Positions 1-5,446 of a DNA stretch of 21,032 nucleotides are shown piece by piece. Position numbers and translations under genes: made by a program. Position 1 is the stretch's first letter, and each line of letters starts with the position of its first letter. Source of the DNA: Euryarchaeota archaeon UBA501. Lineage in GTDB: Archaea; Thermoplasmatota; Poseidoniia; Poseidoniales; Thalassarchaeaceae. The stretch is taken from NCBI GenBank assembly GCA_002505685.1, contig DAVT01000161.1, positions 7,027 to 28,058 on the forward strand, in the 5' to 3' direction. The notes under the pieces were generated by a model. The model was not told where the DNA came from, did no database searches, and was given only the letters and a program-made list of their open reading frames with translations.

Positions 1-147
1 AATCTGATTTCCAGCGTGGCCTTGTTTATCGGTGGCGCCATTTTCTCTTGGCTATATGTTCGGTATCGGAGTGTATGGATACCATACATCGCTCACGCAA
101 TTTGTGATGTCGCCGTGTTCGGAGTTGGTGCAATCATCCTGTTTTGA
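1..147 (+). CDS. CPBP (CAAX/Rce1-like) family intramembrane protease, 3' end only
   Basis: The first reading frame is open from base 1 to a TGA at 145-147, giving the last 48 residues of a membrane protein whose start lies outside the window. What is visible is a hydrophobic helix (LFIGGAIFSWLYV), the short link RYRSVWIPYIAHAICD and a final hydrophobic helix (VAVFGVGAIILF). A W/P-x-x-x-x-H-A-x-x-D/N signature just before the last helix is the third conserved motif of CPBP glutamic-type intramembrane proteases, which cleave or process membrane-anchored proteins. The EExxxR motif expected upstream cannot be checked. The family call therefore rests on one motif plus topology. The next gene starts 108 nt downstream with its own ribosome site, so the two are probably separate transcription units. 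Confidence 0.6.
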   Translation, partial: NLISSVALFIGGAIFSWLYVRYRSVWIPYIAHAICDVAVFGVGAIILF

Positions 148-215
148 TTCGCAAAGCAATGACCTACAAACGAGTCCGTATGGTTCAATAACCGATTCTC
201 GGTCGAATCAAACTA

Positions 216-232
216 CAACCCCTATGGGGTTG
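216..232 (+). promoter_or_regulatory. Inverted repeat CAACCCC-TAT-GGGGTTG upstream of pntAA
   Basis: A perfect 7-bp stem with a 3-nt loop lies 11 nt upstream of the pntAA Shine-Dalgarno sequence. Its 11-base core CCCCTATGGGG occurs again at 19853-19863, at the start of the giant surface-protein gene. It could be an operator bound by a dimeric regulator or a 5'-UTR hairpin; the sequence alone cannot decide. The remainder of the 148-255 gap shows no gene. Confidence 0.45.
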
Positions 233-243
233 GCCAATCACAT

Positions 244-249
244 AGGTGA
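244..249 (+). promoter_or_regulatory. Ribosome binding site of pntAA
   Basis: AGGTGA is six bases upstream of ATG 256 and matches the complement of the 16S rRNA 3' end, fixing the pntAA start. Confidence 0.75.
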
Positions 250-255
250 ACCGAT

Positions 256-1419
256 ATGAAGTTAGGCGTTCTGGTTGAAGGTGGAGAAGAAACCCGAGTG
301 GCAATCGTGCCGAATTCAATTCCAAAATTGCTGAAATTGGGATTTGAGGTTCACGTTGAATCAGGTGCCGGCATTTCGGCTCACCATTTGGATGCCGAGT
401 ATGAAGCAAAGGGTGCATCCATTGTCAACCGCGAGGATGCAATGGCATGCGAGATGCTGATATGCATCGGTGCCCCCGATTTCTCAGGACTTTCTGAAGG
501 CCAGATGGTTGCCTGTGTCTCAGATCCTTTCCGACATCCCGAGCGTGTCAAGCAAGCCATGGATGCCAAGATTACACTCATGAGCATGGACATGATTCCA
601 CGCAGACTTTCGCGAGCACAAGCCATGGACGTCAACTCCAGCCAAGACAACCTCGCAGGATACAAAGCTGTGTTGATGGGTGCGGCCCAAGTGCCCAAAG
701 GCATCCCCATGATGACCACATCAGCCGGAACAGTACGACCAGCCAAGTTTGTGATTATGGGCAGTGGTGTGGCCGGTTTGCAAGCCATTGCGACAGCCAA
801 GCGTTTGGGAGCGATTGTCTATGCATCTGATGTTCGGAAATCGACTGCTGAGCAGATTCAATCTGTCGGCGGACGATTCATTGAAGTCGAAGGAATGGAT
901 GACTTTGAAGATGATTCTGGATATGCCAAACCCCTCACCCCTGAATTCATTCAGAAGGTCAATGATACAGTTTGTGAAGTGGCTGCCGATGCGGATGTCA
1001 TCGTCACAACCGCGCGAATTTTTGGCCGACCGGCACCCATTACTGTACCTGCATCCGCAGTTGCGAATTTCAAGCCCGGTTCAGTGGTTGTCGACATGAA
1101 TGCTGATGTCGGAGGCAACTGTGAGTTAACATCGGCAGGTGAAATCATCACGACCGAAAATGGCGTAACCATCGTGGGCACGACCAATCTCCCTGGTCAA
1201 TTGGCCTCGACTGCAAGCATGTTGTACTCAAACAATCTGACCACATTTGTGACATCTCTTGTCAAGGATGGTGAAATTGTGATCGATCCCGAGGACGACA
1301 TTTTGTTTGGCGCACCCGAAGGTAGTGATTTCTATGTCTCTGGAATGGGGGGTGTGCTGGTTTGCATGGATGGGGAAATCCATGCGAAGCAAACACGCCT
1401 TGCGGAGGTGGTTGGATGA
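256..1419 (+). CDS. pntAA: NAD(P) transhydrogenase subunit alpha part 1 (NAD(H)-binding domain I)
   Basis: Soluble NAD(H)-binding subunit of the proton-translocating transhydrogenase, which passes hydride between NAD(H) and NADP(H) while protons cross the membrane. The 387-residue protein has the alanine dehydrogenase/PNT N-terminal domain (about residues 4-135, starting MKLGVLVEGGEETRVAIVP). The family signature RRLSRAQAMDVNSSQDNLAG follows, then a Rossmann NAD site with GSGVAGLQA and the acidic SDVR strand end. Near residue 290 comes VVDMNADVGGNCE, followed by TNLPGQLASTAS, all typical of PntA. There is no membrane segment, so this is the split, three-polypeptide form, unlike E. coli where this domain is fused to the membrane part. 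ATG 256 follows a clear ribosome site. The last codons overlap pntAB (ATGA), indicating translational coupling. The call is secure. Confidence 0.97.
   Translation: MKLGVLVEGGEETRVAIVPNSIPKLLKLGFEVHVESGAGISAHHLDAEYEAKGASIVNREDAMACEMLICIGAPDFSGLSEGQMVACVSDPFRHPERVKQAMDAKITLMSMDMIPRRLSRAQAMDVNSSQDNLAGYKAVLMGAAQVPKGIPMMTTSAGTVRPAKFVIMGSGVAGLQAIATAKRLGAIVYASDVRKSTAEQIQSVGGRFIEVEGMDDFEDDSGYAKPLTPEFIQKVNDTVCEVAADADVIVTTARIFGRPAPITVPASAVANFKPGSVVVDMNADVGGNCELTSAGEIITTENGVTIVGTTNLPGQLASTASMLYSNNLTTFVTSLVKDGEIVIDPEDDILFGAPEGSDFYVSGMGGVLVCMDGEIHAKQTRLAEVVG
1404..1410 (+). promoter_or_regulatory. Ribosome binding site of pntAB
   Basis: GGAGGTG lies inside the end of pntAA, five bases before ATG 1416. 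It fixes that start over the in-frame ATG at 1362, which would add an atypical 18-residue leader. Confidence 0.8.
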
Positions 1420-1739
1420 GTTTGACCCTCACAGCATTGATTGCTAGCATCACCGTATTCGTTTTGGCCATTTTCCTCGGCTTTGAACTGATTAGCAAGG
1501 TACCACCGACCTTGCACACACCGTTGATGTCGGGTGCCAATGCGATTTCTGGCATCACCATTGTCGGTGCACTGATTCTCTTGAACAACAATAGTTGGAA
1601 CGATGGAAACCCCGGCACAGCCGCTTGGTTGGCCTTCGCTGCACTTGTGATGGCCACCATCAACGTGGTGGGCGGATTCATGGTCACAAACAGGATGTTG
1701 GAGATGATTGCTGGTAAGAAGAAGAAGGGAGGTGACTGA
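1416..1739 (+). CDS. pntAB: NAD(P) transhydrogenase subunit alpha part 2 (small membrane subunit)
   Basis: Small integral membrane subunit (107 residues, three predicted helices) that with PntB forms the proton-conducting domain II. The conserved loop and helix TPLMSGANAISGITIVGAL is clear, as is the closing NVVGGFMVTNRMLEMI, followed by a positively charged cytoplasmic tail (GKKKKGGD). Start ATG 1416 overlaps the pntAA stop as ATGA and has a strong ribosome site. The N-x-x-x-G segment reads NAISG, with Ser where, as I recall, the Thermus thermophilus subunit carries its membrane histidine. E. coli PntA also has NAISG here, but keeps its histidine in PntB. Length and topology are normal for the three-subunit form. 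Confidence 0.95.
   Translation: MSLTLTALIASITVFVLAIFLGFELISKVPPTLHTPLMSGANAISGITIVGALILLNNNSWNDGNPGTAAWLAFAALVMATINVVGGFMVTNRMLEMIAGKKKKGGD
1727..1735 (+). promoter_or_regulatory. Ribosome binding site of pntB
   Basis: GGGAGGTGA lies within the end of pntAB, five bases before ATG 1741. It favours 1741 over the in-frame upstream ATG at 1708, which has no such site and would add 11 basic residues. Confidence 0.8.
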
Positions 1740-1740
1740 A

Positions 1741-3186
1741 ATGGTCGACCCAGTAGTATGGGACATTGGTTATCTGGTGTCTGCCGCACTCTTCATCCTA
1801 GGCATCAAGCGACTGTCGAGTCCACGAACTGCACCACAAGGCAACCGCCTTGGTGCATATGGTATGTTACTTGCCGTATTGGTCACCATGGCCAAACTGT
1901 ACTCTGATGGGCTAATTGGGCTCGAACTGATTGCTGGCGGCCTCATCATTGGTACTGTCATTGGGGCTTGGCTTGCGATTCGAGTCGAAATGACAGGCAT
2001 GCCTGAACTGGTTGCCTTGTTCAACGGATTTGGCGGTGGTGCCTCGGCATTGGTCGGATTCTCTGAAGTCTTGGATCGCCTCAACAAGGGCAATGTTCCA
2101 GACGCAGGCGTTGAACTCTATGCAACTTGGGTCGCTATCGGTCTTTCAGGCCTCGTTGGTTGGCTTACTTTGACGGGTAGCCTCATGGCCATGGGCAAGT
2201 TGATGGGTGGTTTCTACATTCCATTCACCAAGAAGGATGACCGAGGTCGTCGAAAGTGGGTCAACTTCCCCACTTGGGGTCCACCTTGGCTGAATTTCGT
2301 CAAGGGGATTCTACTCTTCACCTCCCTAGCACTGATTGCATTGACCATCCAAGAACCGTCAAACAAGGACTACGTGTACTACTTGGTCGGCACCTCATCG
2401 CTACTCGGTGTTCTGTTCGTTCTGCCCATCGGTGGCGCGGACATGCCTGTCGTGGTCAGTCTCCTCAACTCAATGTCTGGAATCGCTGCTGCATTCACAG
2501 GATTCGTGATTGGCAACAATGTACTGATTATCGCAGGTTCGATGGTCGGTGCAGCAGGCCTAATCTTGACTTTCATCATGTGTAAGGCGATGAACCGAAC
2601 ACTCTCGGCTGTACTGTTCAAGTCATTCGGAGGTGGAGGCAAAGAAACCGTCACTCGAACCAAAGTGGGTAGCGACCCCGAAGAAGTTGCCATGGTCTGT
2701 GATGGTATCAGCAAGTGTGTCATCATCCCCGGTTACGGAATGGCGGTCAGTCAAGCGCAGCACGCGGTCAAGGAATTTGCCGACCTGCTTGAAGCAGAAG
2801 GGGTCGAGGTCAGTTACGGAATTCACCCGGTCGCGGGTCGAATGCCAGGTCACATGAATGTCCTGCTAGCTGAGGCCAATGTGCCCTATGAGCAACTCAT
2901 TGAGATGGACGACATTAACTCTGAACTGCCAGAATGTGATGTTGCCCTTGTAATTGGTGCAAACGACACAGTCAACCCAGTCGCTCGGAGTGGCGAGGGT
3001 CCCCTCGGTGGTATGCCGATTATCGATGCTGACAAGGCTCGCGTGGTTGTCATCATCAAGCGAAGCCTATCTGTTGGATACGCAGGTGTCGACAACGACT
3101 TGTTCTATGAGGACAAGACGATGATGCTCTTTGGCGACGGAAAGAAGATGATGAACGAATTGAATTCCGCGATCAAGGATTTGTGA
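1741..3186 (+). CDS. pntB: NAD(P) transhydrogenase subunit beta
   Basis: Beta subunit: about nine membrane helices of the proton channel (roughly residues 5-290) followed by the NADP(H)-binding domain III. Membrane landmarks are VEMTGMPELVALF, GGADMPVVVSLLNS (with the conserved Asp) and IMCKAMNR. Domain III shows PGYGMAVSQAQ, GIHPVAGRMPGHMNVLLAEA, GANDTVNPVA and the closing GYAGVDNDLFY, all diagnostic. At 481 residues it is slightly longer than E. coli PntB (462), with a polar insertion after FYIPFTKKDD. At the position of E. coli His91 (MPELVAILH) this protein has Asn95 (MPELVALFN). The gene starts one base after the pntAB stop, completing the operon, and is followed by a strong hairpin. Confidence 0.97.
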   Translation: MVDPVVWDIGYLVSAALFILGIKRLSSPRTAPQGNRLGAYGMLLAVLVTMAKLYSDGLIGLELIAGGLIIGTVIGAWLAIRVEMTGMPELVALFNGFGGGASALVGFSEVLDRLNKGNVPDAGVELYATWVAIGLSGLVGWLTLTGSLMAMGKLMGGFYIPFTKKDDRGRRKWVNFPTWGPPWLNFVKGILLFTSLALIALTIQEPSNKDYVYYLVGTSSLLGVLFVLPIGGADMPVVVSLLNSMSGIAAAFTGFVIGNNVLIIAGSMVGAAGLILTFIMCKAMNRTLSAVLFKSFGGGGKETVTRTKVGSDPEEVAMVCDGISKCVIIPGYGMAVSQAQHAVKEFADLLEAEGVEVSYGIHPVAGRMPGHMNVLLAEANVPYEQLIEMDDINSELPECDVALVIGANDTVNPVARSGEGPLGGMPIIDADKARVVVIIKRSLSVGYAGVDNDLFYEDKTMMLFGDGKKMMNELNSAIKDL

Positions 3187-3194
3187 ACTCAGCC

Positions 3195-3224
3195 CACTGT
3201 GTGCCCCTTTAGGGCACAACAGTG
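3195..3224 (+). terminator. 12-bp hairpin just downstream of pntB
   Basis: CACTGTGTGCCC pairs with GGGCACaACAGTG: 12 bp, loop CTTTA, one bulged A. It begins eight bases after the pntB stop. No T-run follows, so it is not a bacterial-type terminator; archaeal termination usually relies on T-tracts. It may instead mark or protect the 3' end of the pnt mRNA. Confidence 0.5.
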
Positions 3225-3274
3225 AAGCAACGGTTAAGGATGGACGTTTAGTGGAACCCAATAGAGGGTTGAAG

Positions 3275-4270
3275 ATGTCCCGTTTTTCACTTCGCCTGAC
3301 AGTCTTTGTCTCCCTGCTGTTATTGATGGCTGGGCCCGGCATGGCCATGCACTTGGGACCACCTTCTGACAACAACGGAGATGGCTCTGGCGACCCTACA
3401 TGGAGAGCCGGATGTACATGCCATGCAGCCTCACCGAATACAGGTACGCTGGTGAAATTATCCGGTGCACCTCATGCATATCAGGTAGACCAATCCTACA
3501 CGATGACACTATCTCTTGAGCATTCAGCAAATCCTGGTGGCGGCTTCTTCCTCTCGACTGAGGGAGTGGGGGCTTTCTCTTGGGCTGAAGACCAACTGAT
3601 TCGTCCAGAGAAGGACAGTGGTGAGGACGCATCAGCAACCTCAACATCGTCAGGAATTACACAGGCAGACTACACGTCACCAGCTTCGTGGACATTCACT
3701 TGGACGGCACCATCAGAAGATGTGGGCGAAGTCGCATTTTGGGTGATTGGAAACATGGTCAACAACGATGGGGCACCGAATGCTGATGACCATTGGAACT
3801 CACTATCATTCGTGATTAATCCTCCAAGTGCAACATCAGCCACAGATGACCAAAGTACACGAGTCATTTCATCGGGAGATCAGAGTTTGTTCGACCAAGA
3901 AGTAGATGCCGAGGCTTTGGAAATCGAGCATCAAAAAGCCGTCTCTGAAGAAGTCATGAAGAATGGAATCACTTGGTTCTTCATTACACTGACTGCACTG
4001 TTGGTGGGTTCGATAGTGCAAAAAGAGATTCTAGAGCGAAAATACCAGACCGGCCCCGCACATCTCGATCGCCAACTTGCATATCCTGAGGGATTGCGCC
4101 GGGGTCTTTTGGCCGTTGGTTTTGCACTCCTGGGTCTGTATTGGTTGTCTGTAGATGCAGGTGCATATCTCTGGGCAACTACGTTGTTCTGTAGTGCATG
4201 GGCTGCCTATGGTGTATATCGCACAATTTTAGCAGCAAAAACTCCGCCCACACACAAGGATATGATGTGA
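3275..4270 (+). CDS. Secreted membrane-anchored reelin-like (choice-of-anchor V-like) protein with CTCH motif
   Basis: A 331-residue exported protein. Residues 1-24 form a signal peptide (RFSLRLTVFVSLLLLMAG). An Asp/Gly-rich stretch (DNNGDGSGDP) is followed by AGCTCHAASPNTG (Cys47-Thr-Cys49-His50). A beta-rich domain to about residue 195 includes WTFTWTAPSEDVGEVAFWVI and a D-D-H-W-N end. This layout matches reelin-like / choice-of-anchor V domains, in which a CxxCH-type motif precedes the beta sandwich. Here the cysteines are separated by one residue only, so covalent haem attachment is uncertain. An acidic helical linker leads to about three C-terminal membrane helices (near 232-250, 274-291, 297-316). 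ATG 3275 is preferred, with GAGGG six bases upstream; an in-frame GTG at 3251 would add eight residues. The next gene follows after nine bases, suggesting one operon. The molecular role is unknown. Confidence 0.75.
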   Translation: MSRFSLRLTVFVSLLLLMAGPGMAMHLGPPSDNNGDGSGDPTWRAGCTCHAASPNTGTLVKLSGAPHAYQVDQSYTMTLSLEHSANPGGGFFLSTEGVGAFSWAEDQLIRPEKDSGEDASATSTSSGITQADYTSPASWTFTWTAPSEDVGEVAFWVIGNMVNNDGAPNADDHWNSLSFVINPPSATSATDDQSTRVISSGDQSLFDQEVDAEALEIEHQKAVSEEVMKNGITWFFITLTALLVGSIVQKEILERKYQTGPAHLDRQLAYPEGLRRGLLAVGFALLGLYWLSVDAGAYLWATTLFCSAWAAYGVYRTILAAKTPPTHKDMM

Positions 4271-4279
4271 GAGGATATC

Positions 4280-5389
4280 ATGCATCTTCGCCTCTCTAGG
4301 GACGCGGAAAAACCGCTTAGAGAGCATTTTGAAGAATTGGCAGCACGCGGAACTGGGTTACTTTTCCTCCTCAGCATCGCAACCGTATTTTGGTGGTCAC
4401 AAATCGATCCTTTGCTAGAGGGTTGGCTTTCCGCCCTCCCGTCCTCCGCGAGGGAAGGCTCTGTAACCATCTATGACCCACATGGGTGGATGGCAACGCG
4501 GTGGTCAATGATCGCCCTCATGGCCCTCATTACAACCCTCCCATTCGCGATTCAACAACTGCTTTCTTTTTCTCGCGAAGGGTTGCTACCTAGTGAACGA
4601 AAGTGGGTTCGCAACGTCACTGTTGGAGGGGGTGGACTCGGCCTCATTGCAGCTGCATATTGGTGGATTTGGGGATATCCGTTCGCAATTGCGAGTGCAG
4701 GAGATATTGGTGGGATAGATGGAATCAATCCAAGTTATGATGCCGTGTTATTGTTCGAAGTTGGCATCGGCATTTCATGGTGGATTTTTCTTTCCATTAC
4801 CGCCTTAATTGGTCTTACTCTAGCAAGATTGTATTCGCTAATCAATGGGGATACAATCGATTCGTTCAGAATAAGAGTTCATGGAACTATACTGTTTCTC
4901 TGGTGGCTGGTTAGTCCGTCGGCACTCGATGGAGTTTGGTTCACGCTCTCTATCCTCCTTGTGTTGTTGCCAGAAATCGCCATTCGTTGGGCGCCAGAAT
5001 CCATACTTTCCGATTCTGCTAGAGCACCCACATCCATTTTTGATTCTGAAGGCGCCTTGCATCGCAAGTTGTTCGCCATGTGTCATTGCGAAGGTGCGTG
5101 TCCAACCGTGCCTTCCAGCACCATCCCCAGCAATTTGGGTTTGGTGGAAACTCAAGCGTTATGCTTAGATCCTGAAGCGAGGGATGCCTTGCTCGACAAG
5201 GTTTTGCGTCACGAAGTCAGTGATTTGATTATCAGTGGTTGCAATGGGTTGCCTTTGCCCATGGACTTCAGACAATCTGTACAAAGTCGAAATTGCAAAC
5301 TTAGTGGCCTGAACTGGCTAGATTCCCCATCCCAAGTTCAAGATCGGGAATCAGCCCTTTCCGAATTGGTTTTTTCGACAATAGATTGA
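4280..5389 (+). CDS. tatC: TatC-like membrane protein fused to an HdrA N-terminal-like cysteine domain
   Basis: Residues about 10-245 look like TatC, the multi-spanning receptor of twin-arginine protein export. They show HFEELAAR near the N-terminus (TatC consensus HLxELRxR), then SFSREGLLPSERK after two helices, with Phe97 and Glu106 spaced exactly as E. coli TatC Phe94 and Glu103. Six hydrophobic segments are present, and VSPSALDGVWFT aligns with the TPPDVFSQ region. Two usual residues are absent: the Arg of ELRxR is Ala21, and the Glu of the fifth-helix FE motif is not present. Residues about 262-347 form an extra domain with Cys268, Cys270, Cys274, Cys295, Cys321 and Cys339 (MCHCEGACP, ALCLD, IISGCNG, RNCKLSG). 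This follows the cysteine order of the HdrA N-terminal domain. The frame is continuous, so I see a real fusion rather than a sequencing join. Function as a Tat translocase is plausible but not certain. Confidence 0.72.
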   Translation: MHLRLSRDAEKPLREHFEELAARGTGLLFLLSIATVFWWSQIDPLLEGWLSALPSSAREGSVTIYDPHGWMATRWSMIALMALITTLPFAIQQLLSFSREGLLPSERKWVRNVTVGGGGLGLIAAAYWWIWGYPFAIASAGDIGGIDGINPSYDAVLLFEVGIGISWWIFLSITALIGLTLARLYSLINGDTIDSFRIRVHGTILFLWWLVSPSALDGVWFTLSILLVLLPEIAIRWAPESILSDSARAPTSIFDSEGALHRKLFAMCHCEGACPTVPSSTIPSNLGLVETQALCLDPEARDALLDKVLRHEVSDLIISGCNGLPLPMDFRQSVQSRNCKLSGLNWLDSPSQVQDRESALSELVFSTID

Positions 5390-5403
5390 TGTTTCATCAA
5401 TCT
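5383..5403 (+). terminator. Perfect 9-bp hairpin over the stop codon of the TatC-like gene
   Basis: AGATTGATG-TTT-CATCAATCT, a perfect inverted repeat with a 3-nt loop, includes the TGA at 5387-5389. No T-run follows. It may mark an mRNA 3' end or a processing site between this gene and the protease gene, or modulate read-through. Confidence 0.4.
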
Positions 5404-5446
5404 TAGAGGCGTGGCCTTGAAGCATTACGAGGTTCTCGCAGTCACC

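Noticed and set aside
147..210. Possible tRNA or small RNA in the gap before pntAA (GGTTCAATAACC, ACCGATTCTCGGT)
   Set aside because: No acceptor, D or anticodon arm can be built around the T-loop-like bases; the short palindromes look incidental.
1262..1789. Antisense open frame of 175 codons across the pntAA/pntAB region
   Set aside because: It lies opposite strongly supported pnt genes and its product is low in family-like features; it is a shadow of their codon use.
3187..3240. Rho-independent terminator after pntB
   Set aside because: The hairpin is strong but no T-run follows, so only a hairpin of unknown role is claimed.
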